From Saussurea involucrata (lineage: Eukaryota > Streptophyta > Magnoliopsida > Asterales > Asteraceae), in NCBI GenBank assembly GCA_033807775.1, contig CM066317.1, positions 12,597,370-12,661,369 of the forward strand: a stretch of DNA of 64,000 bases. Reading direction: 5' to 3'. Both the position numbers and the translations under genes were made by a program. Positions 45,073 to 57,134 of the stretch are shown in pieces; the first letter of the stretch is position 1; the number at the start of each line of letters is the position of its first letter. The notes below the pieces were generated by a model, which was not told where the DNA came from, did not search any database, and worked only from the letters and a program-made list of their open reading frames with translations.

Positions 45073-47496
45073 ATGGCCTCCCACACAAACACAAATTATA
45101 TAGACAATGGTTCTCTTGCAAAACCCCCTAGATTTTCCAGAGACAACTTCAACTTGTGGAAAAATAGGATGACACTCTTCTTAGAAGGTGTAGACCCTAC
45201 TATACCTTACTATCTTGAGAACGGCCCACACATCCCTGTAACAATTGATCCTTTAGTTCCAGCCACTGCAACTAGAGCTGCTATTCCAGAAAGGCTGATT
45301 CCTAAAGAAATCCATCAGTGGACCGACGAAGATAAGAAGAAAGTGGCTATAGATACAAAAGCCAGATCCATACTATCCATGGCCCTTCCTGACGAAGTCT
45401 ACCATTCCGTCATGAACCTGAAATCATCAAAAGCCATGTGGGACACAATATGTGTTCAGTATAAAGGAACGTCTGAAGTCCAGGACTCAAGAAAGATCAA
45501 CCTGGTAAGACAATACGAAAGCTTCATTTCTGGTAAAAATGAAACTCTCTCTGAAGTTCACCAACGTTTTAATTGTCTAATTATAGATCTGAAAACTGTT
45601 GGTAAGGAATATTCTAACTTTGAAGTACTGACAAAGTTTCTAGAATGTTTACCTGAAAGCTGGGACAATTATTCCATGTGTCTCAGGCTGTCAAAGGATC
45701 TAAGATCAATGACCCTTTCTACCTTATATGGCACATTGCTGAATCATGAGCAATCTAGCCATCTTAAGAAGAATCTTGTAAAAGATTCCAAAAGCACCCC
45801 TGTTGCTTTAATCTCAGAGGAACCTTCTACTCAGCGACCCTCGGTCACTATCACTGAGTTAGAGAGTAACTCTGAAAGGTCATCAGATTCTGATTCTTCA
45901 GATGATGATGAATCCTTGGCTCTCCTAACTAAAAAGTTCAGGAGATTCGCCAAGAAGAAAATGTTTAGAAAGAACAAAACTCTTTCCATAGCTGACAAGC
46001 CTAAATCATCAGCTTTTGTTGATAAGGCTACTGCTACTTGTTTCAACTGCGAAAAGACAGGTCATTTCGCTAACGAGTGCAGGTCAAAGAAAATCATGAG
46101 ACCTTCAGCTTTTACAAAGAAATCCTTTGTTTCAAGGAATAAATATGACAAATACTCAAAGCTGAAGGAGAAGTATGCAAAGCTGAAAAGCTTTAAAAAG
46201 AAAGGAAAAGGCCTGATGGCTGACTATGATTGGGCTGCTTCTGATGAAGAAGCCTCATCATCTGATTCTGAAGATGATGAAGCAAATCAATGTCTCATGG
46301 CCAAGATTGAAGAAGAGGAAGAAAGTTCAGACATTCCCTCCACTTCAACATCTGCCATTCAGGTATCACCTTCTTTCTTTACCAATATTGCAAATATTGA
46401 TGAAGCTGATAGTCTCCGTAAAATCGATCTATTGACTAGAAGTTTATACGAAGCCATGAACGGCAAAGCTGTGGTTGAAAACCAAAATCTTGATCTCGCT
46501 GAAAAGCTTAAAAACTGCCACCTTCAAATAGAAAAGCTTTCTAAAATTGAAGATGATTTTAAAGATCAAGTCTATTTAAATCAGCTAGTCAAAATCGAAC
46601 GAGCAGAAGCTATCGCTGCATTAAAAGCTGAACAAGCTACTGTTGAAGGATGGTGTAATTCTTCAACAAAGATCACTGAGATAATTAAGGCTCAGATTCC
46701 TCTGAGTGATAAACGTGGTTTGGGTTATAAATATGATACTCCAAAACCAACCACTGAACGTTCAATGCTTAAATTTGGAACGTTCGTATCCTCAGTCGCT
46801 GACACTTCATCATCTCAGTGCTCCTCGTCCATTACACCAATCCCTGAGGAAACTCCTATCTCCTCAAAAGGTAAGGAGAAAATGGTTTATTCAAAACCTA
46901 CCTCTGTCTCTAAAGACAAAGACAAAGGTAAAGGAATTGTTATTTATCAAAATCCTCAGAAGGGTACCTTAGTACCAAAGCTGAATGCTTCTAAAGCCTC
47001 AGTGACCTACCCCTCTGGATCTAGAAAGCTGATCTCTGGATCTATTCAGCGATCTACTCCTAGACTCAGAGTGGATATCCTTGGTAAAAAATCTGAAGAA
47101 CTGAATGTTCGTCCCATTTCTAAAGCCAATAGTTTACTTGGTGCTGGCACTTCTAATTCAAAATTAAAAGCTCAGCATACAAGTGGTCCTAGAACTACTT
47201 TTAGTTATAGGAAATGTTATCACTGTGGACTTACCGATCATATTGCTAGTAAGTGCCCCACAGCCACCAAAGCTGAAAAGATAGATAAGGTGAAGATTGC
47301 CCCCAAGGCAAAGAAGACCAACCCTGGTGCAAATCAGGTCAAGGTGACTCCTACCACTGAGGTTAAGAAATTAACCAAAGTGAAGAAAGACAAAGCTGAA
47401 TCTTCAAATGCTGCGAAGACCGCTGAACCTTCCATTCCAACTACTTCCACTGACAAACGTGTATACATGGTTAAGTGGGTACCTAAGAAAAACTAA
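45073..47496 (+). CDS. SIRE-like Gag
   Basis: 807 aa. The copia-type Gag domain spans about residues 15-225 (FSRDNFNLWKNRMTLFLEG, KAMWDTICVQYKGTSEV). A zinc knuckle CFNCEKTGHFANEC lies near residue 321, followed by acidic Ser/Glu-rich and coiled-coil segments and a second knuckle CYHCGLTDHIASKC near 715. The C-terminus KWVPKKN ends at TAA (47494-47496). The next codons are in the same frame and lead into protease, so Pol would need stop suppression or removal of the stop by splicing; an acceptor-like TTTGTATTGCAG lies at 47503-47514. Open throughout. Confidence 0.92.
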   Translation: MASHTNTNYIDNGSLAKPPRFSRDNFNLWKNRMTLFLEGVDPTIPYYLENGPHIPVTIDPLVPATATRAAIPERLIPKEIHQWTDEDKKKVAIDTKARSILSMALPDEVYHSVMNLKSSKAMWDTICVQYKGTSEVQDSRKINLVRQYESFISGKNETLSEVHQRFNCLIIDLKTVGKEYSNFEVLTKFLECLPESWDNYSMCLRLSKDLRSMTLSTLYGTLLNHEQSSHLKKNLVKDSKSTPVALISEEPSTQRPSVTITELESNSERSSDSDSSDDDESLALLTKKFRRFAKKKMFRKNKTLSIADKPKSSAFVDKATATCFNCEKTGHFANECRSKKIMRPSAFTKKSFVSRNKYDKYSKLKEKYAKLKSFKKKGKGLMADYDWAASDEEASSSDSEDDEANQCLMAKIEEEEESSDIPSTSTSAIQVSPSFFTNIANIDEADSLRKIDLLTRSLYEAMNGKAVVENQNLDLAEKLKNCHLQIEKLSKIEDDFKDQVYLNQLVKIERAEAIAALKAEQATVEGWCNSSTKITEIIKAQIPLSDKRGLGYKYDTPKPTTERSMLKFGTFVSSVADTSSSQCSSSITPIPEETPISSKGKEKMVYSKPTSVSKDKDKGKGIVIYQNPQKGTLVPKLNASKASVTYPSGSRKLISGSIQRSTPRLRVDILGKKSEELNVRPISKANSLLGAGTSNSKLKAQHTSGPRTTFSYRKCYHCGLTDHIASKCPTATKAEKIDKVKIAPKAKKTNPGANQVKVTPTTEVKKLTKVKKDKAESSNAAKTAEPSIPTTSTDKRVYMVKWVPKKN

Positions 47497-47508
47497 TCTT
47501 CCTTTGTA

Positions 47509-50500
47509 TTGCAGGTTAAGAAGGGTATCTGGTATCTCGATAGCGGATGCTCTAGACACATGACTGGAAAGAAAAGCCTGCTCGCTGAATACAAGGAAGA
47601 GAAGGGTCCCTCTGTAACTTTCGGTGGAAATGGAAAAGGACACACCCGAGGGTATGGTGTACTTTCAAATGGTACAACCTCTTTCAGAAGAGTCACATAT
47701 GTTGAAGGGCTGAAGCATAATCTTCTGAGCATCAGTCAGCTTTGCGACATGGATAACAAAGTGATTTTCACTAAGGAATCCTGCTTTGTCTCTGACAAAA
47801 AGGAGAAGATAGCTCTCAGCGGTTATCGTTTGGAAAATGTTTATGTAATAAACATGGACTCAACAACCACTGAGAACTCCTGTTTCTTCTCAAAGGCATC
47901 TTCTGATGTCAACTGGCTATGGCACAAGAGGCTCTCACATCTAAATTTCAAGACACTGAATACTCTTTCCTCCAAAGAGTTAGTCACTGGTCTACCTCAG
48001 CATTCATATGCCAAAGAGTCTTTATGTTCATCGTGTGAAAAGGGAAGCAGACCAAGGCAAGCTTCAAGTCAAAGCAAGTCTCCTCAGTGTCATCTCCTCT
48101 ACAACTACTCCATATGGATTTGTTTGGCCCCGTTAACAAACAATCCATCGCTGGAAAGAAATATACGCTGGTCATAGTTGATGAATTCTCTCGTTACACA
48201 TGGGTAATGTTTCTCCGTTCTAAGAGTGACACCCCTGAAGAATTCATCACCTTTGTTCGGAAGATGGAAACTCTGAACAATATGACTGTTCGCTCAATAA
48301 GGAGTGATCATGGAACTGAATTCAAAAACAGTTCTCTTGATTCCTTCCTTGAGAGTAAGGGTATTTCTCACAACTTTTCGTCAGTGAGAACACCGCAACA
48401 AAATGGAGTCGCTGAAAGAAGAAATAGAACAATTATTGAAGCTGCACGTTCAATGCTCAGCGATTCTCACCCGCCTACTCAGTTTTGGGCAGAAGCTGTC
48501 AACACTGCTTGTTTTACGCAAAACAGGTCGCTGATAGTTAAAAGATTCAAAAAGACAGCCTATGAACTTTTTCATGGGAGAAAGACTTCAATCAGCTTTC
48601 TTCACATCTTTGGATGTCAGTGTTTCATACTGAACAACAGAGATGCCCTTGGAAAGTTTGATCCTAAGGCTGATGATGGAATCTTTCTTGGATACTCCTC
48701 AGTCTCCAAAGCCTTCAGAGTCTTCAACCGTAGAAGACAAACTGTAGAAGAAACTATTCACGTCACGTTTGACGAATCCCGTTCAGCGAACTCTAAACCG
48801 AACGCTGATACTGAATAACTGAATCAATGGATGTTTTCTCATCTTGGTGATTCAGAAGAAGTTCCCACTCATGCTCATCCAGTAGAAGATGATAGTCCCA
48901 CTATCATTCCAAACATGCAGAACAGTGAAGCTGAAACATCATGGGTCTCAGCTGTTCCTATAAACACTATACCTGCAGTTGATCCAAATGCCTCAGAAAT
49001 TCCGTCTATTTCTCAGCAATCAGTGAATGAAGTGACAAATGCAAACATTCCTCTCTTAGCTGATAATCCAGAAGTAGCTGAAGCCTCATCTTCAGTTTCT
49101 CCAGTTCAGACTGAGTCACCGACGAATGCTCCGGCTCAACGATGGACTGTAAATCACCCAATCGATCAAATTCTTGGTGATCCCAACGCTGGTATTCAGA
49201 CTCGTAGAAGTGCAGGTAATATTTGTTTATTTGTTAACTTTATTTCTCTAACTGAACCAAATAAAATAGATGATGCCCTCAGAGATCCAAACTGGGTCAG
49301 CGCTATGCAAGAAGAGCTGACTGAATTCGAAAGAAACAAAGTTTGGAAACTTGTTCGGAGACCAACTGACAAAACGGTGATAGGCACTAAATGGGTCTAT
49401 CGAAACAAGTTGGACGAACATGGTACTGTAACTCGCAACAAAGCTTATCTTGTTGCTCAGGGATACAGGCAAGAGGAAGGCATAGATTACGACGAAACTT
49501 TTGCTCCAGTAGCAAGACTTGAATCTATTCGTCTTTTCTTAGCATATGTTGTACACAAAAACTTCACTGTACATCAGATGGATGTTAAGTCAGCGTTTCT
49601 AAATGGAAAGCTGAATGAAGAAGTGTATGTGGAACAACCTCCAGGATTCTCAGATCCTAAGCGTCCAGGTTACGTTTATAAACTGGACAAGGCACTTTAT
49701 GGCTTAAAGCAAGCTCCTCGTGCATGGTATGATACTCTCTCTACTTATCTCCATATTGAAAAATTTGAGAGAGGAAAGATTGACAAAACTTTATTTTTTA
49801 GAAAAGTGAAAGGTCATATCATTTTAGTTCAAATATATGTTGATGACATTATATTTGGTTCTACTAACCCTGAGCTTTGTACTCGTTTCGCTGATAGAAT
49901 GAAAGATGAGTATAAAATGAGCATGATGGGTGAACTAACATATTTCCTTGGTCTTCAGATTAAGCAAACTGAAAAAGGAACTTTTATAAATCAGGGAAAA
50001 TATGTTAAAGATATGCTGAAGAAATTCGACTTAACTGAAAGTTCAGCTATGAAAACCCCTATGGCACCACCGCTGACACTTGACAAGGACACAAAGGGTG
50101 TTCTTGTCAATGTCACGCTGTACCGTGAGATGATCGGCTCACTATTGTATCTTACAGCTAGCCGACCCGATATTATGTTCGCAACATGTCTGTGCGCACG
50201 ATATCAAGCTGAACCTAAGATATCCCATATGAAAGCTGTAAAGCGAATCTTTCGATATCTTAAGGGTACGGCGAATCTAGGCCTTTGGTATCCTAAAGAC
50301 TCAGGATTCGATCTAACCGCCTATTCAGACAGTGATTTTGCAGGTTGCAGAATGGATAGGAAAAGCACCACAAGAGGATGTCAGCTCCTGGGTGGAAAGC
50401 TGGTAAGTTGGACAAGTAAGAAGCAAAACTCAGTGTCCACTTCCACAGCTGAAGCTGAATATGTAGCCGCTGGAAGCTGTTGTTCTCAGGTCTTGTGGAT

Positions 50501-50783
50501 GAGAAATCAGCTACTAGACTATGATCTTCAGCTCTCCAAAATTCCAATCTATTGCGACAGCACAAGTGCCATCGCTATAGCAAACAATCCAGTGCTACAC
50601 TTAAAGACAAAACACATAGAAATCAGATATCATTTTATCAGAGATCATGTGATGAATGGTGATATAGAACTTCATTTTATCCCAACTGATTATCAGTTAG
50701 CTGGTTTGTTTACCAAACCTCTTGATGAGACAAGATTCAACTTTCTCATCAGCGAGCTTGGAATGCTGAACTTTGAAGGGTAA
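47509..50783 (+). pseudogene. SIRE-like Pol (one frameshift, one stop)
   Basis: Protease motif YLDSGCSRHMTG and the pre-integrase H-x-H...C-x2-C zinc region are in frame 1 to about 48060. A one-base change there moves the reading to frame 0, where the integrase core follows (LLHMDLFGP, IRSDHGTEFKN, QQNGVAERRN supplying D, D, E). A TAA at 48816-48818 interrupts before the linker and reverse transcriptase (KSAFLNGKLNEEVYVEQPPGF, catalytic YVDDIIFGS). RNase H (AYSDSDFAGC, STAEAEYVAA, KHIEIRYHFIRD) finishes at 50783. The order PR-IN-RT-RH is diagnostic of Ty1/copia. Two lesions make this copy unable to produce full Pol. Confidence 0.92.
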
Positions 50784-51267
50784 AATCTTCAGCGGTTCAC
50801 ATTTGATCAGCGATACGTTTATACAATCTTGTATAGCCTTCGGGATAAAATCAACTTGTATAATCCATTTCATCATCTTCTCTCTGAATAAACTTGGTTA
50901 AACTGATATCCAGGTATGTTTTCTCTCTCTGACAATCGCATGTAAATGCAAGATTTCAAAATAAATTGCATCGCTGAATATCTCTTCCTTAACAGCGATA
51001 TTTTGAAAGTTCTTTAAACCTTCACTGATATTTTCTATTCAGTGCTTCATGTTTTTCAAAAGAGTCCCTGAGCTTTCAAAACCTCAGAGACATCCTAAAA
51101 GAATGTGAAATGACAGTTGTGACGTCATTGCAACGGATAACACCAGGCACGATTTCTTTCTGACACACGTTTGCACGTTTCGTTCAAACTTCCAATCAAA
51201 TGCAAACACGTGTCCGTGTCATGATGAAAACCTTTTCCCGCTCAAAGTTTTCTCTCTCTAAAACTCC

Positions 51268-51793
51268 CTATATAAACAACTCTTGGTTTATATTTGTCTT
51301 TTACGCGATCAATCTTTCTCCGCAAGAAAAGAATCCTCTGTTGCATTTGTGCTCTCAAAAACCTCAAGAACTGTTCATCATCTTCTTCATCAAAACTTCA
51401 AGGTTAATATGTTCTTATCTTTTATCAAATGCGTATAACTTGTTTTCGATCTTCTCATTGTTTTAACAAGATCAAACAAAAGAACTTTGTAAAATAAAAT
51501 CATTTCTTTCATGGTTTTATGAACACAACCATTTCATGGTTGTTCTTCAAGTTTTAAATCTAAAATCTTAAACTTGTTCTTCATTCGTATCCAATTTTCT
51601 TTCAGAAACTGGAATACAAGACTTTATGGGTTTTACATTTCATTTTTAAAAATCAAGAAAACCCCTAATCTTCATTAAGACATTTATGTCTGAATGAAAT
51701 GGACAAAATTCGAAAAATCTTAATGGAAATTCTTTCCATACTAAGACAATTCTTATTTATTAACATATTTGGTTGAACTGATAGTACAGAGAA
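51268..51793 (+). promoter_or_regulatory. Putative internal promoter and leader intron of the extra gene
   Basis: CTATATAAAC at 51268-51277 is a good plant TATA box, 0.5 kb past the end of pol. A leader of about 100 bases ends at the donor CAAG|GTTAAT (51402/51403). An acceptor GATAGTACAG (to 51789) places the ATG four bases into the next exon. The intron is 387 bp and T-rich. No upstream ATG lies close before the start codon in the second exon. Confidence 0.55.
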
Positions 51794-54700
51794 ATGGCAT
51801 CTTCAAAAATCAATGTCACCGCTGAGTCCATCTCCACTGACTCTGAGGAAGTGGACATCGTCAAAGCCCCTCAGGTTAAGTTCGAGCTGGATCAACTAGA
51901 TTGGACCAAGGACAACAATCTCTCAGCTCTTCTCGAGTTTCCTCCTCGGAAGCAAGTATCACATCTGGACGATGCTGTGAGTTTTCTGAAGAACAGCCCC
52001 ATCTACACAGCCCTGACCATAACACCTCCTGCCAGTCAGCGGCTCTTATCCCAGTTCTGGTACTCTGCCAGACACACTGAGCTACCCTCTGCCAAAGATG
52101 CATCCAAAACCATCAACTGCTTACTCAGCGATATTGAGTATGGCACCATCAAGATAACCCCTGCCATAATCCGAAAAGCCCTGACCTTCCCAAATGCTAC
52201 CAAAGAAAAACCCTTCGTTCCATTCCCTGACCACAAGAGGCACGCTGACAAAGAAGAAATCATTGCTTTCCTTGACGCAATGGGTTATATCTGGGATATT
52301 GGAAGGGACAAGAAGCCTGAGAAGAAACTGACGCTGATAAAGAAATCCAAGATGCCCAGCGAGATGAACTTCATCTTCGCACACCTGATCAGCTGCATGA
52401 CAGCGAAGTCCGGCTCTTCTGATCAAGTCGCCCAACCTCAGCAGTCCATGGGATACGCACTGCTGAAAGGTCTAAACATTGACTGGGACTCCATTATTTA
52501 TGATGACCTGATTCAACGTGTCGATTCTGCCGCTGACAGACCAGCATGGGTTCCTTACCCACGATTCATCAGCGCCATATTTCAATATGGCCTAAAGGAC
52601 AGCTATCCTGAAGAGGGTGATCTGAAACTTTCTCAGATTGGCCCTAAAGTTCTCGACTTCAAGCCTGTCGCCAATGAGGTACGTCTCTCTACTCTTCTCA
52701 CTCTTCTAAATTCTCCGCTTCCTGTGGCTCCTTCAGCGACAATACCCATCGCTGGTACCCCGGCCACAAAATCCTCTCCTTCTAAGAAAAGGAAACCATC
52801 TCACACCCAACTTGATTCTAAAAGGATCAAGAAAACCAAGGAGCAACCCCAGCAATTCCATGCTGAAGACTCCTCAGCTCATTCTGACGAGCTGAAGGAA
52901 AGTTCCGTGGTACCCTCTGCCACACCCGTGCAAGCCATCCCTACAATCCAGACTTCAGCGTCTCTAAACGCTGAGGTTAGAAACTTGGAAACTACCCAAC
53001 CTCCCTCGGTCTCTCAAAAGACTGATGAAGTGATTGTCAGCGATTCCAACGCTGAACTCAGTACCCGAATCCCAATCTTATCCTTCGCTCCTCCCTCCAC
53101 TTCTTTGGACACTCCTCCAGCTAACACTGGAGATGCCATCATTCCAGAAGCCACCGCTGATGCTTCTCAACAAATGATGAAGAAAGGACCTGCAGAGATC
53201 ACCATTCCTCACCGAACTTTTGAAGAGGATATGGAACATTATTCAGGAGTCCGCAACTTTGACGATTTCGCCAATCCTCCTGCAGGTACAAATCAACCCA
53301 TATACACTGTAACTAAACCTGAAACTTCTGAGCTTTCCTTTGTTCACAAGTACTTATGTGTTACAGGTCCTAATTTGGGAGACATCAACGAGTCTCTGAA
53401 GTCTGTGGAAACAAAGCTGACCAGTCTCACCACCACACTCTCCAACAATTCTACAGCTGTAACAAACGCTGGAGAAAATTTGACAAAGCTGACGACGGTG
53501 GTGGAGAAGAAAGCTTCCACTGAAGACATCAATGGACTTGATAAGACTCTCGCCGATTTTGCCAAGGTGCTCTCTGACATCTACACTGACTACACCAGCC
53601 TCAAAAGCTCAGTTTCGACCGTGTCCAGCGAAGTAACAACGCTGAAGACATCGGTTGGAAAACTCGAGGGTGATATGTCAGCGGTCAAGACTGACTTAGG
53701 CTCTGTAAAGACCGACGTTAGTTCTATGAAGACGATGATCGAGACGCTGGTCATCAAGGCAAATAATCCAGCTCCTGCTCCTGCCCCTGCCCCTATTTTG
53801 GAATCTTTCACAGCGGCGGATCGCACAGAGCTGAAGAAAATCACGCCTGCTATTTCTGGCCTAAAAGACAGAATAGCAAAGCTTGAAGGTTGTGTGAAAA
53901 TCTCTGGCCCAGAAGACAGAGATAACACCAACGCTGAGTCTACCCATTCCTCCCCCAGTCATCATGAGAAAGAGGGGGAGAAGAGCGCTGAACATTCCAG
54001 GGAGAAGAGCGCTGAACATTCCAGGGAGAAGAGCACTGAAGATCTAAACAAAAGCGCTGAAGACCTTTCCCATGATGAATCTATCAGGGGAGAGAGGAAT
54101 GAAGATCTAACCGCTGGACCTCAGGGAGATGAAAACCCTGAGGGAACCGAGAAGCTCGCCTCTGTATCTGAGGGGGAGCAACTCGAAGAAGATGCTGAGG
54201 AATCCGAAGCAGAAGAAGATGAAGACATCGACATCCCTGAAGATGAACCATCCTTCTCTCCAAGAAAGGATGATGATGATGATGAAGATGACGATGATTT
54301 CTTTATCGTCAAACCTGCCCCAAGGATCAAAGCTCTTAAGGGAATCTCAATAAAAGAACCTTCAGGGGAGAAGACAAAGACAAAGCCCTCAGCCTCTGGC
54401 GCTGAGAAAAGCAAAGGCAAAGGCCTCGCTGAATTTGAAAATCTGGCGATCTTGCTTGAAAAGCCGGTTTGTCAGGTACACTAAACTTTACTTATATTTC
54501 TTCCCTGAACATCTCAATACACAATCAGTTCTCTACTCAACAACCTCTCTACACATCCACAATCTTTTTCTATCTTTTCTACCCAAGTTCTTCTACCCAG
54601 TTCTTATTTGTAAGATCGCTGCGTTTCAGCTAGTCCTCTCCCCTGTTTGAGGATATCGCTGAAGGCTCTACAACTGCGACTTCACCAATAATTCCAGCTG

Positions 54701-55767
54701 CCGCTGAAGACATAATCCCAGTCTTGGATTTGATCTCTGAGACTGATGAACCAGAAGAACAACCCCTCTCGCACAGAAACAGACCTTCCTCAGCTCCTCA
54801 AAAGCTGAATGAAGAGGATCAGAAGAAAAGAGAAGAAATAATAAAGCGATTCGAGGATCAGCGAATCATTCTAAGGCGTGATCAACTGCCTTCAGTTCCT
54901 CCTAAGTTCAGAATTTCAAAATCTGAATACAAGGAACACCTCAGAGCTGAACGCCTCATCGCTGAAAGAAAGGAAGCTGAAGAGAGAGACAGAGAATACC
55001 CCATCAAGCTTACTCAACGATCAATCAAAGACCCCAAGCTGAAAAGAGTTCCCATTGATGTTCAACGTCAGCTCTGGGATGATGCTCAAGAAATCGTTAG
55101 AGAAAAGACAAAGGTCTCTGATACAACCTTGGAATGGGCTAATCAAATGCTGACCTATCGATCAAGACCATCCAAGATAATCAAAGCCAACATAAGAGGA
55201 AAAATGTTCGTTGATGTTCCTGTTGTTGAAGTGGATATCTACAGAGATGACAAAACCAAGCAAACCTTCTATGCTGCTTCATTAGAAAAGTTTGGTCTCT
55301 CTGAATGGTTAGAAACAAAATTAGCCATTCAGGGATCACGCTCAAAATTCAAAAGCCATGTTGAGATGATCTTAAACAAACAGATCGACTTGCTTTCATC
55401 TGCTGTGGATATCCCTCCTACTCTTCCTCAACCGAAGAAAGCCTCTGCTAAGAAGAAGAAAGTTTCTGATTCAGGTCCAATCATTCGAAATGAAACAGGT
55501 ATTGGTTTCTCTCGTGCTGAAGTTCTTGGCCCTGATGCTGATCTTTCAATGCTTGACACCTCCCTACCACCTGGAGAAACCTTCATCCCTGGCACAGTGG
55601 TAAGTGATCCATATGGTATATTCTTCTTAGACTATGATGGAAATCATCACTTTCAACGTGTCTCTGAGCTCCAAATCGCTCCCATCGAACAACTCAGAGA
55701 TCTCGTATACTGGTGTGAAGTCAGACGCGACATCAAAGCTAGACACCTGAAACCCTTGATTTTTTAA
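51794..55767 (+). CDS. Extra gene of the SIRE-like element (spliced, ~1265 aa)
   Basis: Exon 1 is 51794-54475. The donor CAG|GTACAC and acceptor CTGTTTGAG| at 54651 are both phase 0 and join to 54652-55767. The N-terminal ~290 residues look globular (LLSQFWYSARHTELP, IRKALTFPN, FLDAMGY, YPRFISAIFQYGL), a pattern I associate with extra ORFs of plant retroelements. Then comes a Ser/Pro-rich linker, a long heptad coiled coil at about residues 530-655 (TTLKTSVGKLEGDMSAVKTD), an Ala-Pro hinge, and a Glu/Asp-rich segment. Exon 2 adds a basic coil and a compact C-terminal domain (YGIFFLDYDGNHHFQRVSEL). No signal peptide or membrane segment is visible, so it does not look like a classical envelope protein. 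No lesion, although pol is damaged. Confidence 0.68.
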
Positions 55768-56144
55768 GCTGCTCTGAAGTTAAAGAATCAAGGAGTAAAT
55801 GTCCCTGACTGGACGATCCCCACTGAAAAGACGACCCTTGATGAACTTCTCATTAAGGAAGAACCTTTTGAAAACTGATATAATCTCCTTTTTCTCTATT
55901 GTATCAGTTATCCTTTTGTACTTGTAAATTATTTCGCTTGTACTTGTAATCTTTCTGTTCTTCATTGTAACCTGATTCAATATTTTAAAGAAAGATTTCA
56001 GCGAATGTACTTTACTCCATCAGTACTGAAAAGATCCCAGAAAACAGTAAAAGGGACAGATATTTTACGAGTTCTTTTTATCCTTATGTTTTCATTAAAT
56101 AGCAATTTTCTTTGTTGCTATGTCATAATCAAATAGGAGGAGAT
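55768..56144 (+). other. 3' untranslated region and purine tract of the SIRE-like element
   Basis: After the TAA the same coding style continues for some 100 bases (another possible exon reading NVPDWTIPTEKTT), then an AT-rich tail and AGGAGGAGA before the LTR. Confidence 0.5.
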
Positions 56145-57111
56145 TGTTGATTCAAACCCTCAGTGATTTGATAATGACCCTCTCTTATACTTAGTGAAAA
56201 TTGTAAGTAAACAATATGTATCAGAGTTTCACTATCGCTGATAAGTACTAAGATCTTCCAGTACCGCTGATAGGAACTCTCGCTTTTTAGATTAAACATT
56301 CAGCGAACACTGTTCACCATAAATGCTCTGAGTCTGTTCAGTCATTATGATGATCGCTGATAAGTTAGTTGTTTACTTATGATCCCTGAAGACAAGTTTC
56401 ACGTCAACAAAGGTTCTACGCTGAAGTCGAAGATCAAGCTCAAGAACCAGCGACAAGTCTCCTAATGAACTGATGCGGATCAGCGAAGACTCAGATTTGT
56501 CCACTCAACGTGAAGTATCAAGTACAAGACTTTAGCTATCGCTGAACTTTATCATCTGCTGAATAGTAAATGATAATCGCTGAATCAACGAAAGCTGATC
56601 ATGAAGTCCTCCGTACAAAGTACTTTTGTCTTAACCACCCTTGCACGCCTCCGTACGAAATGTCAGAAAAGAACCTCCGAATATCTGAAATCGTACAACC
56701 ACTCTGATACTACACTGTTCATTCTTACGGCTACTAAGGTTGTCAACCAAGGTCAATGACATGCAACCAACCAACTGATGACACGTGTAAAGTATTTACT
56801 GACTTGCATTAAATGCATGCAGTATATAAAGAGATGAACTCACTTCATTTGAAGTAACTTGCTAACTCTGGACAAGTTCAAATCTCTCTCAAGATAGGAT
56901 TTTATTAGTAATCTCCTTATCTTTCTTAGTGCAAGAAACCTTAGTGTTCCAACTTGTTTAGATTTAGGTTTATCCTTAATCTTGTTTCCGCAACAAGCTG
57001 TAAATTGTTAATGATTTATCAATAAACAATTTAGAAAAGTAAAATTTGTGTGTTTGTATTCAACCCCCCCCCCCCCTTCTACAAACTTGTATAGGCCTTT
57101 CGGGACCAACA
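56145..57111 (+). repeat. 3' LTR of the SIRE-like element
   Basis: 967 bp; mostly shorter than the 5' LTR by the length of the C-run. Preceded by the purine tract AGGAGGAGA (about 56134-56143). Confidence 0.94.
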
Positions 57112-57134
57112 GAAAACCACCTATGTTTTTGCAG

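Larger units (their letters stand above)
44017..57111 (+). mobile_element. SIRE-like Ty1/copia retrotransposon with an extra gene
   Basis: 13.1 kb, plus strand, LTRs 44017-44992 and 56145-57111, perfect 5-bp target duplication GAAAA (44012-44016, 57112-57116). Order: LTR, initiator-Met primer site, gag, pol (protease, integrase, RT, RNase H), 1-kb spacer with a TATA box, a large spliced third gene, purine tract, LTR. The copia domain order (integrase before RT) and the gene in the env position fit the SIRE/Maximus lineage. About eight LTR substitutions are seen by eye, plus C-run length. Pol carries a frameshift and a stop, so this copy is not autonomous. Confidence 0.94.

Noticed and set aside
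51794..54484. Calling the extra SIRE gene an envelope protein
   Set aside because: No signal peptide, membrane segment or fusion-type hydrophobic stretch is visible; only the position is env-like.
57048..57134. Extending the MULE catalytic half upstream into the SIRE LTR
   Set aside because: The extra codons cross the LTR end and target duplication; the splice acceptor at 57134 gives the correct boundary.
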